Source of the DNA: an uncultured Clostridiaceae bacterium
GTDB lineage: Bacteria > Bacillota > Clostridia > TANB77 > CAG-508
Assembly: GCA_958402495.1 (NCBI GenBank)
Contig: CATXTS010000046.1
Coordinates: 1 to 13,184, forward strand
Length of the DNA: 13,184 nt
Reading direction: 5' to 3'
Part shown: positions 6,658 to 12,493 of the stretch, in pieces
How the letters are laid out: every line of letters begins with the position of its first letter
How positions within the stretch are numbered: position 1 is the first letter of the stretch
The notes under the pieces: generated by a model
Told to the model about the DNA's origin: nothing
Databases searched by the model: none
What the model saw: only the letters and a program-made list of their open reading frames with translations
Made by a program: the position numbers and the translations under genes

Positions 6658-7758
6658 TTCTGCATTTTTTTGTTTATATACCATTTCTTTTAGTTCCCCT
6701 ATTCTCTTATAAGCTTCTTCTTTCATATCTTCTACACGCATTCCTACAGGATTATCTACAATTCCTCCTACCATCATAGAATCTACTAAAGAAATATATA
6801 ATAGTGCATTGTCTTTTACTATTTCGTCTTCTTTCGGTATAATTCCTAGTACTTTTTCATAATATCTTACTTTCATCAAATATCTAATTTTTGAATCTGA
6901 CATATTTTTAATATCTACTTCATAATATATTGGATTTATATTTGTTCCTAAATTAATAATATTATATTGAATAAAAATGCTATCTATCTGCTTTAGAGAA
7001 AGTATACTTATGTTTATTTTCTCTGCCTTCCTGTAGTCGTCTTCTGGTGTTTTTAGTTCTTTAAAGTTTCCTATATACTTTAATTGTTTAAATTGACTCT
7101 TTGTAACATTCAATAACATAGCTACATATTCATGCCTTACATTTCCTTGATTAGATAAAATTACGTATTCTAATTCTTCTAACTCTTTTTTCCCTTTTGG
7201 TAGGGTATTATCTTTTGTAATTTGTACGTATACAATTGGTTCTAACTTTTTTCCCCACATTTCTTCATCTACTTTTCTAAAGATTAGATATCTTCCATTA
7301 TACCCTAATCTTGTTGCTTCTTCACCATCTAATAAATAAGCATACGTATCCCACATTTTCCATTCACAACTTGTTCGGTTGTACTTGGCTATTTTCTTTT
7401 CTGGTGGCATAGGGCTTTCTAATTTTTCCTTTAATGCTTCTAACTCTTTTTTTCTATTTTCATATTCTTTTTTAGTTCCTTCATTTTTCCATCTTTCTAA
7501 ATCTGCACCTTTGTCTATTTCTTTTATGGCCTTTTCTTTAACTTCTAATGTTAATCTTCCTAAATTCCATAAGGTATCTGCTAATGCCATCCAGAAAAGA
7601 GGCCTTTCATCATCATCTTCTTCTATCCATGCATAATCTTCTAATATTTCTTTTAATGCCTGCTGATTTTCTTTTCCATCTTTTAGCTTTCCTTTATAAT
7701 TATCTCTTACATCTTGTGTAAAATCATCCTGATATAATTTACTTTCCCATGTTCCCAA
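6595..7758 (-). CDS. 387-residue 'GTW...DVRD' family protein, candidate immunity protein
   Basis: The open frame extends up to a TTG at 7827, but a TTG at 7758 is the better start. It has AAGGAGGA seven bases upstream and gives an N-terminus MGTWESKLYQDDFTQDVRD, the expected opening of a widespread uncharacterised family ('MGTWGxGxYxDDxxxDVRD'). Two ATGs at 7764 and 7788 directly abut GGAGGA sequences and are too close to use them. The N-terminal domain (about 1-150) has further family features: PLFWMALADTLWNLGRL, KGADLERW, and MPPEKKI before a YNRTSCEWKMWDTYAY segment. The C-terminal half (about 200-360) is not recognised; the last 25 residues are a helical KSTKEKIEILEDLRNRIEAY tail. Function is unknown; relatives occur beside toxin loci. 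The end of this gene is duplicated at 8882-8955. Confidence 0.72.
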   Translation of the reverse strand: MGTWESKLYQDDFTQDVRDNYKGKLKDGKENQQALKEILEDYAWIEEDDDERPLFWMALADTLWNLGRLTLEVKEKAIKEIDKGADLERWKNEGTKKEYENRKKELEALKEKLESPMPPEKKIAKYNRTSCEWKMWDTYAYLLDGEEATRLGYNGRYLIFRKVDEEMWGKKLEPIVYVQITKDNTLPKGKKELEELEYVILSNQGNVRHEYVAMLLNVTKSQFKQLKYIGNFKELKTPEDDYRKAEKINISILSLKQIDSIFIQYNIINLGTNINPIYYEVDIKNMSDSKIRYLMKVRYYEKVLGIIPKEDEIVKDNALLYISLVDSMMVGGIVDNPVGMRVEDMKEEAYKRIGELKEMVYKQKNAEKSTKEKIEILEDLRNRIEAY

Positions 7759-7936
7759 CTTCATTCCTCCTTCTACAAACTTAGGCATTCCTCCTCTGCT
7801 TCTATCCAATTCGGTTTTGGATAACAACCACTTACCTGTCTATAAATTTATTCTTTTAACTTAAATTTTCTATTCTTCTTGGTTGTTAGCTTTTCTTCTT
7901 TATTTTTTATATTTTTCTTTCTAATGTTCGATATTT

Positions 7937-8290
7937 TCACAACTTGCCTTCTTGCCATGTTTCTAATAGTAGTTCTGCATTAAATTTCTGAAATGGACTT
8001 TGACTATTTTGAATAATATCCTTTAATACTTTTTGTGCTCTATCTATATAAATATCTAGTTTCAGGCAATGAGATGCTGCTATTAACTGAATGGTTTCAT
8101 CTTTTATATCCATTAATTCTGTGTATATTTTTTTAGCTTGTTCTTTATCTTTTCCTATTTCATCACAAAGTTTAAATAATTTTTTTATAGCGCTGTTATG
8201 CTTTATTACATCTAACTTAGTCTGATTCTTTTTTGGTTCAAAAGCTACATTCTTACATAATTTTATGAATTTTTCTATATATTTATCCAT
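7937..8290 (-). CDS. DUF2019-like helical-repeat protein, candidate immunity protein
   Basis: The 117-residue all-helical protein has the pattern I associate with DUF2019: an N-terminal helix pair, a HNSAIKKLFKLCDEIGKD segment (about 31-48; the family has 'N-x-x-x-x-K-L'), a central ETIQLIAASHCLKLD segment (about 65-79, HEAT-like 'VRLxAAxxxL'), and a terminal PFQKFNAELLLETWQEGKL (family: 'A-x-x-x-L-x-x-W-x-x-G-x-L'). DUF2019 proteins are small and commonly found among immunity genes; direct function is unproven. GGAGGG lies eight bases before the ATG. It is separated by about 180 bases from the downstream 387-residue gene, with no clear terminator between, so co-transcription is likely. Confidence 0.7.
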   Translation of the reverse strand: MDKYIEKFIKLCKNVAFEPKKNQTKLDVIKHNSAIKKLFKLCDEIGKDKEQAKKIYTELMDIKDETIQLIAASHCLKLDIYIDRAQKVLKDIIQNSQSPFQKFNAELLLETWQEGKL

Positions 8291-8417
8291 TTTTATATCC
8301 CTCCAAATAATTTTAATATTTGTAGCTTTTTGCTATTATCTAATTTTTTCCAAAAAAGTAGAAAAAGAAAAAGTAAATGGGTATTGTCTATTATTTGCTC
8401 TTTTTCTCGCTAAATCC

Positions 8418-8519
8418 TTAATTCTCACTATTTGTTTTTTCCTTTATTATCTTCATAAACTTATCTTTTTCTTCTTGACTAAAGAAAACTGAAATAGGAA
8501 TAATAACACCTCTTATTTT
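8418..8519 (-). pseudogene. C-terminal tail of a decayed gene, possibly YcxB-like
   Basis: About 33 codons read RGVIIPISVFFSQEEKDKF and on to a TAA at 8418-8420. Upstream the same frame meets two stops at once, and there is no start. The 'IIP-x-x-x-F-x-S-x-E-E-x-x-x-F' pattern is how many YcxB-like proteins end. It is probably the only surviving part of a second such gene in the array. The assignment rests on one short motif. Confidence 0.38.
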
Positions 8520-8538
8520 TTATCACTGATAGATTTTT

Positions 8539-8775
8539 CTAATTCTTGCTATGTATAAAACTTTCATAATATTTCAAGTTTTTATAATTACTTATTATAT
8601 TTTTAATAATATTCTTTTCATACTCAAATTTCTTTGTAGAAAACATTCCGTCAAAGTAATAAGTTAATTTTATTATAACGGTCTTATTTGGAAAAAAGAA
8701 ACATAACTCTAAAGTATCTCTATAATCTCTTTTAAATATCCTTTCTAAAATTCTTCTATTTTCTTCCACTACCAC
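8539..8775 (-). CDS. Small unknown protein (78 residues), possibly a gene fragment
   Basis: The frame opens with GTG immediately after a stop codon and has no ribosome site at a usable distance, so the true start may be lost. The protein has an amphipathic N-terminus (RRILERIFKRDYRDTLEL), a beta-like FFFPNKTVIIKLTYYFDGMF section and a Lys/Asn-rich helix at the end. I do not recognise the family. Size, strand and neighbours fit an immunity-type protein or the C-terminal half of one. It is followed on the minus strand by the possible YcxB-like tail at 8418-8519. Confidence 0.4.
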   Translation of the reverse strand: MVVEENRRILERIFKRDYRDTLELCFFFPNKTVIIKLTYYFDGMFSTKKFEYEKNIIKNIISNYKNLKYYESFIHSKN

Positions 8776-8842
8776 TTATGCATATAAAATCTATCCTTTA
8801 CTAGATTACAAAAAATCTTATAATCTTCTTAACTATTAAAAT

Positions 8843-8885
8843 AATACCATAGAGTTCTTCTTTTTGCAAATCACCCTATGGTATT
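8843..8885. terminator. 10-bp terminator-like hairpin
   Basis: AATACCATAG (8843-8852) pairs perfectly with CTATGGTATT (8876-8885) around a 23-base loop. T residues follow on the plus strand, and an ATTTTAAT stretch follows on the minus strand. It sits just after the stop of the duplicated gene end, so it probably ended the lost gene copy. The right arm overlaps the first four bases of the repeat. Confidence 0.55.
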
Positions 8886-8955
8886 TTTCTTATTAATATG
8901 CTTCTATACGATTTTTTAAATCCTCTAATATCTCTATCTTTTCTTTTGTACTTTT
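8882..8955 (-). repeat. Direct repeat copy B: orphan 3' end of a second copy of the 387-residue gene
   Basis: The 74 bases are 71/74 identical to 6584-6657 and encode KSTKEKIEILEDLKNRIEAY and a stop, with one Arg-to-Lys change. The rest of the gene is missing. At 8955/8956 the similarity stops abruptly at a codon boundary and a transposase remnant begins, in the same frame. The copy is therefore the scar of a lost paralogue. Confidence 0.93.
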
Positions 8956-9083
8956 ATATTCTTCTATCACTTTCTTATTTTTGCCTACTGTATCTACATA
9001 GTAGCCTGTACATCAAAAGTGCCTATTTCCATATTTATTTTTCCTGCATCTTCTCTTATTTCTCCATATATATTCATTCTTAT
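8956..9083 (-). mobile_element. tnpA: IS200/IS605-family tnpA remnant with internal deletion
   Basis: Two pieces of a Y1 transposase occur in order on the minus strand. First (from 9077) comes MNIYGEIREDAGKI, matching the N-terminal 'IYGEIREDIGKI' segment of IS200-type TnpA. About 40 bases on, in another frame, comes KYGNRHF-stop-CTGYYVDTVGKN, matching 'KYGNRHFWCRGYYVDTVGKN' near the C-terminus, with the Trp codon changed to TGA (9013-9015). The central section with the HUH metal-binding motif is gone. The remnant ends KKVIEEY, where the Tyr may correspond to the catalytic tyrosine, and is then joined in frame to the duplicated end of the 387-residue gene. The element cannot move by itself. 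No tnpB is visible. Family motifs are from memory but two independent ones agree. Confidence 0.75.
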
Positions 9084-9115
9084 AATTTATTTAAAACATT
9101 ATTATCTTATATATT

Positions 9116-9406
9116 TTAATTTAATATATATATATCGCCTTGATAATATTTAGTTTCCTTATTTTTTTTAAATAAAAAGTTTTTTATATCATCTTCATTA
9201 TATCCTATATTATAAAGATATTCCTCCACACTTTTACACTTTTTATTTATATTTTTTTCTAATTGTATTAGTCTTATAATTCTATTATTACATGTTATTG
9301 CTGAGTATTCGGGGTTTATTTTATCATCTGCTAATACCTTATCTATAAAAGCTATTGTATCTGCTTCAAACCAATTAATTATATCGTTTATTGCATCTTT
9401 GTTCAT
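9116..9406 (-). CDS. Unknown 96-residue protein, candidate immunity protein
   Basis: The acidic N-terminus reads MNKDAINDIINWFEADTIAF, followed by an apparently all-helical middle (CNNRIIRLIQLEKNINKK, VEEYLYNIGYNEDDIKNFLF) and a short YYQGDIYILN end. I do not recognise the family. A GGAAAGGA site lies about 12 bases before the ATG, rather far but usable. It starts 27 bases after the stop of the 61-codon ORF and is the last intact gene before the transposase scar. Its size and position fit an immunity-type gene; no function is claimed. Confidence 0.55.
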   Translation of the reverse strand: MNKDAINDIINWFEADTIAFIDKVLADDKINPEYSAITCNNRIIRLIQLEKNINKKCKSVEEYLYNIGYNEDDIKNFLFKKNKETKYYQGDIYILN

Positions 9407-9433
9407 AGTTATTACTAATCCTTTCCACTTTTA

Positions 9434-9619
9434 TTATATGCCAAATACGGGAAATAAATTTGGTGAAAAATTTGGTAACATTGGTACACCTTCTGGCATA
9501 GGCATAAAATAATACTTGTTATTATAATAATTTGAATAATTAGGAGGAACCTCAGTTAAACATTTCTCTCCATTTAAAGTTATTTCATATGAATTGTATC
9601 CACTCAAATCCCAACACAC
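9434..9619 (-). CDS. Short unknown ORF (61 codons), possibly a fragment
   Basis: The ORF opens with GTG four bases after the stop codon of the DUF4085-like gene. AAGAGG directly abuts this GTG and is too close to serve it, so the start is doubtful. The protein is unusual: Tyr/Asn/Pro-rich, with NYSNYYNNKYYFMPMPEGVP in the middle and the end PNFSPNLFPVFGI. It may be a displaced C-terminal piece of a secreted or toxin protein, or a translated small gene coupled to its neighbour. No family recognised. Confidence 0.35.
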   Translation of the reverse strand: MCWDLSGYNSYEITLNGEKCLTEVPPNYSNYYNNKYYFMPMPEGVPMLPNFSPNLFPVFGI

Positions 9620-9622
9620 CTC

Positions 9623-10084
9623 TTAGTCATATCTATGTGCTCTTACCTTTCCGTTTGGATATACATGTCTATGTTCTCCATTTGGAGAATGAACTCTCCA
9701 TCCTTCTCCCCCATCCATTCCTCTAATATGTAATTCTATCTTGTCTGACACTTTATAAATTTCATCATATAACCAATACTCGTCTTTGATATCATTAGAA
9801 TGTTTGACAGTAGCATTGTGAAAAATAATATTTGCTTTTCCCCAGATATGTTCCTCTAGTTCCATTATGTAGTTATTTTCTATAAAATGTGTATTCATAA
9901 TATGTGTATCATGTCTATCTCTCAATATATTTTTTACACTAGCAGAAAGCTGATTTTCTATTGTTTTATAATAATGCTTATATTCTTCTATTGTCTTCTT
10001 AGCTTTGTTAGTATTTTTATACCAGCCTTTTACAAAATATTTCACTCTATATTTCCCTATTTCTAATTCATTATTAATAATCAA
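9623..10084 (-). CDS. DUF4085-like protein with an unusual His-rich C-terminus
   Basis: The frame starts with TTG; AAGGAAG lies nine bases upstream and supports it. Residues about 12-125 resemble DUF4085: KYRVKYFVKGWYK at the start, YKHYYKTIENQL, RDRHDTHI, then ANIIFHNATV, YWLYDEIYK and KIELHI ('F-x-NA', 'WLYxEIY', 'GYEIH' in the family). Usual DUF4085 proteins are longer, so an internal part may be missing. After IELHI the family ending is replaced by MDGGEGWRVHSPNGEHRHVY and a final PNGKVRAHRYD, which I do not know from DUF4085. The gene directly follows the toxin-tail-like remnant at 10166-10493 in transcription order, the position expected of its immunity gene. Function inferred from context only. 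Confidence 0.5.
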   Translation of the reverse strand: MIINNELEIGKYRVKYFVKGWYKNTNKAKKTIEEYKHYYKTIENQLSASVKNILRDRHDTHIMNTHFIENNYIMELEEHIWGKANIIFHNATVKHSNDIKDEYWLYDEIYKVSDKIELHIRGMDGGEGWRVHSPNGEHRHVYPNGKVRAHRYD

Positions 10085-10165
10085 AAATATTATCTTCCTT
10101 CTTATATGCCTCTAAATTAACAAAATGTGTATAATATGATTGTTGTAAAATTATTTCCATAAATT

Positions 10166-10493
10166 TTATACCTTTAATACATTTTTTTCTTGCGGAAATA
10201 GTAACATTTTAACTCCCCTATATACAAGATATCCCGTACCATCTATAGCAGCAAAATTATGGATATCTCCAGGTTTACCAACTCCATTTTCATTCCATTC
10301 CCAGTCATGTTCATAAAGACTATCTAATTCAAGATGATGTTCTTATATCTTCAATGAATATCTTTTGTAGTTCTTCTATCTGCTCCATAATCTCTTTTGG
10401 TTAATCCATCAGGATTAAGCTTGTTCCGTTTAGTATGTCATCAGGATTAAAGGACCTATTCCATTGCTGATTATACTTTCTAAATTTTACCAT
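10166..10493 (-). pseudogene. Decayed polymorphic-toxin C-terminal module
   Basis: Three frames on the minus strand together give one protein-like text. From an ATG at 10493: MVKFRKYNQQWNRSFNPDDI plus LNGT, stopping at 10401. Overlapping: KLNPDGLTKRDYGADRRTTK plus DIH, then a stop. Next: HHLELDSLYEHDWEWNENGV and GKPGDIHNF through GYLVYRGVKM to a TAA at 10166-10168. The chain 'KRDYGADGRxxKDxD...PHEHDWxW...GKP' is familiar from the extreme C-termini of secreted toxin proteins of Gram-positive bacteria. At least two frameshifts and a stop make it non-functional. The toxin body is absent. It sits directly upstream of the DUF4085-like gene, a candidate partner. Confidence 0.5.
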
Positions 10494-10606
10494 ACATGGC
10501 TAAAAATTACTACTTTAATTGACACTTTTTTCTTTTTCTTGTCTTTCTCATTGTTCTTTTATTTAATAGTATAGTAAATCCTATATCCTATTAAAGATTG
10601 TTGAGT

Positions 10607-10880
10607 TTATATATTTTTTTGTTTCATCTCTTCTACGTATTTATTTGAAATTCCAAAATCTCTGATAACAGAACTCCTATTATTTCTTTTATACTTATCA
10701 TTTGCCCCAACATCTTTTAACTTATCAAAATTATATTGTTCATCACAATTCCTCTAATTCATCCATTACTTATTTTAATACATTTAGTTAAGGTATTTCA
10801 CTCTGGTAAGCAATTCTTTTGTTACTTAAATCTACATTAATGTCCAATAGCCATTCTATTTCTATAAATTCATGTAACAT
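10607..10880 (-). pseudogene. Decayed small gene with two stops and one frameshift
   Basis: In one frame from 10880 the minus strand reads MLHEFIEIEWLLDINVDLSN plus KRIAYQSEIP, TAA, LNVLK, TAA, VMDELEEL. A one-base shift near 10745 then continues CDEQYNFDKLKDVGANDKYK and on to KYVEEMKQKNI and a final stop at 10607-10609. Both internal stops are TAA, one change away from Lys, Gln or Glu codons, and the two halves join smoothly, so this was once a gene of about 90 or more residues. I do not recognise it. Position suggests another immunity gene. Confidence 0.4.
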
Positions 10881-11229
10881 TTATCTTTTACATATATTAA
10901 TAGTGTATTTAAAAAATTAAAGTAACGATTTTTATAAAGTTTGTCTAATTTGGGGATTGTATAATTTTCCTTCTCCTATTCTAACTTACTTTTCTTATTT
11001 TTTACTTTGGTTAATGAAACTCTAGTTAGAAAACAAATCAAGTCCTTATTCTATTGTTAGTTAATTAAAGCTTTTCAGGAATTTAGAGTACAATAAAAGA
11101 TACTAGTATTTTTAATAACAGTAGCGTAATTGTAACGGGAAAGTTACTTCCCCTACTTTTTATTGGTATTTGTTCTTTGCCTACAACTTTTCATAACTGT
11201 ACAATTACTAAAACTTTTGTATCTCCATA
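10881..11229 (-). other. Gene-free 349-base stretch
   Basis: I find no convincing reading frame, RNA or promoter here. Short protein-like runs occur but are too short to judge. The one structured element is the nested inverted repeat at 11120-11157. The stretch is probably the debris of older cassettes downstream of the membrane-protein gene. Confidence 0.5.
11120..11157. repeat. Nested inverted repeat
   Basis: AGTAG (11120-11124) pairs with CTACT (11153-11157), and inside it GTAAC (11132-11136) pairs with GTTAC (11143-11147) around GGGAAA. Internal loops of seven and five bases separate the two stems. A T-run follows on the plus strand. It could be a weak terminator, or an imperfect hairpin like those at IS200/IS605 ends; neither is demonstrated. 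Confidence 0.35.
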
Positions 11230-11844
11230 TTATAATTCCAAAGCTTTGCTATTAATATTTATTAAATAATTTTTTTCTAATTTGTTAACATATGCATAAT
11301 ATATAATACTTTTTTTATTAGTATTACTTAAATCATTTGTAATATGATTAAATACTGAGTTTTGATTATCATAAATATCTGCAAAATTATCTTCTTTATT
11401 AACTATTGGGTCTGCAATTATTACATAATAATCATCAGAATTTTGATATTTATATATTGTTATTATTTTACTACCATAATTTTCTTGCAAAATTTTCTTA
11501 AGTGAAAAACTAGTCCCAATTTTCCATCCGTTATTACTCTTAGGTATTACAGCATAAGAATATGTATTGTTATTTGTACTATATACTACCATAGTTGAGT
11601 TATTTCCATTTATAGTATCCAATATTTCACCGTTAAATTGATAGTTAAAAACTTCTTGTACTGAACTAAAAGTATAAAATAAATTTTCAATAGGAAAAAA
11701 GTATAAAGCTATATATACAACAGCACTAAACACAATTGAAATTATAATAATATTTTTACTAAACTCTTTTTTTCTTTTTTTACAGAGAACTATAAATAAT
11801 ATAAATAGTATTAAAATAAAAATCATTCTTAAATTCGAATACAT
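11230..11844 (-). CDS. Two-helix membrane protein with external domain, candidate immunity protein
   Basis: The 204-residue protein has two hydrophobic helices (about 6-20 and 31-50) joined by a very basic loop (CKKRKKEFSK). By the positive-inside rule that places the loop in the cytoplasm and the C-terminal 150 residues outside. The outer domain has a SSVQEVFNYQFNGEILDTIN stretch (about 60-79), then TMVVYSTNNNTYSYAVIPK and NGWKIG, a pattern I have seen in uncharacterised clostridial membrane proteins. AAAGGAGGA lies six bases before the ATG. No enzyme motif is visible. An externally exposed immunity protein against a membrane-active toxin is one reading; a plain cell-envelope protein is another. 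A gap of 123 bases separates it from the DUF4279 gene upstream. Confidence 0.65.
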   Translation of the reverse strand: MYSNLRMIFILILFILFIVLCKKRKKEFSKNIIIISIVFSAVVYIALYFFPIENLFYTFSSVQEVFNYQFNGEILDTINGNNSTMVVYSTNNNTYSYAVIPKSNNGWKIGTSFSLKKILQENYGSKIITIYKYQNSDDYYVIIADPIVNKEDNFADIYDNQNSVFNHITNDLSNTNKKSIIYYAYVNKLEKNYLININSKALEL

Positions 11845-11967
11845 TATATTTCCTCCTTTATTTTTTTATATCTTCTAACCCTATTTCTTATTTATATATT
11901 GAAGTAAACCCCAATTATTAGACAAAAAATTTAATAGAAGCTGTTCCTTTTTATATCAAAATAATAT

Positions 11968-12387
11968 TTAATCTTCCATCTTCCAAGCATTAACATATAA
12001 ATCTATATCTATTTTAGTATTAGTATGATAACAAAAATCAATTACTTTTTTATCATACCCTAAAGCAGGTGTGTTACCTTCATTCACAATTGGAATTTGC
12101 TCAATGATAAAACTACAATCATATTTTTTTAAAATATACTGTAATTGCTCCATTTTAGGAGTTAAAACATCTATAATCTTGTTCAATTGTTCATCTGCTA
12201 GGAGTGTTTCTTCATTTTCTGTCCCATATTCCCATGATGCCCAATCATATACTCCACCACCATATTTTTTATCTTCTCCTATTTTATGACCACTAGTATA
12301 ATCCAGATTCATAATTTTTGTTATTTCATCTAAATCAAACTTTCCATGAATTGCAAAATACGTTTTACATGTAGTATTTTCTTTCAT
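11968..12387 (-). CDS. DUF4279 protein, candidate immunity protein
   Basis: The 139-residue protein fits DUF4279 in length and order. A CKTYFAIHGKFDLDEITKIM start (about 7-26) matches the family 'Y-F-x-I-x-G-x-x-x-x-x-x-x-I-T'. A Gly-rich YGGGVYDWASWEYGTENEE segment follows, then a helical LNKIIDVLTPKMEQLQYILKK region (about 68-88), and a final strand KIDIDLYVNAW ('xIDIDLY' in the family). DUF4279 proteins are small cytosolic proteins often listed among immunity-type genes; their targets are unknown. GAGGAG lies six bases before the ATG. It follows the SMI1/KNR4-like gene by 106 bases on the same strand. Confidence 0.8.
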   Translation of the reverse strand: MKENTTCKTYFAIHGKFDLDEITKIMNLDYTSGHKIGEDKKYGGGVYDWASWEYGTENEETLLADEQLNKIIDVLTPKMEQLQYILKKYDCSFIIEQIPIVNEGNTPALGYDKKVIDFCYHTNTKIDIDLYVNAWKMED

Positions 12388-12493
12388 TTTTTTCTCCTCA
12401 TTTTATCTTATATTTTCATATGTAGGTATATATGTATTACTTTCTTTTTTTATTAACCACATATTAATTTTTGCTCTATTTAAAGTAACTCTA

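Noticed and set aside
8330..8435. A 29-codon GTG-started frame on the minus strand (RIKDLARKRANNRQYPFTF...)
   Set aside because: No ribosome site, it overlaps the YcxB-like tail, and no family is recognisable; probably chance.
9111..9135. TA-rich microsatellite-like run at the end of the 96-residue gene
   Set aside because: It is short and explained by the Ile/Tyr codons at the gene end and the general AT richness.
10215..10228. A 14-base identity (ctcccctatataca) between 10215-10228 and the pilin/SUMF1-like gene near 3959
   Set aside because: It is a single short AT-rich match without extension on either side; chance is the simpler reading.
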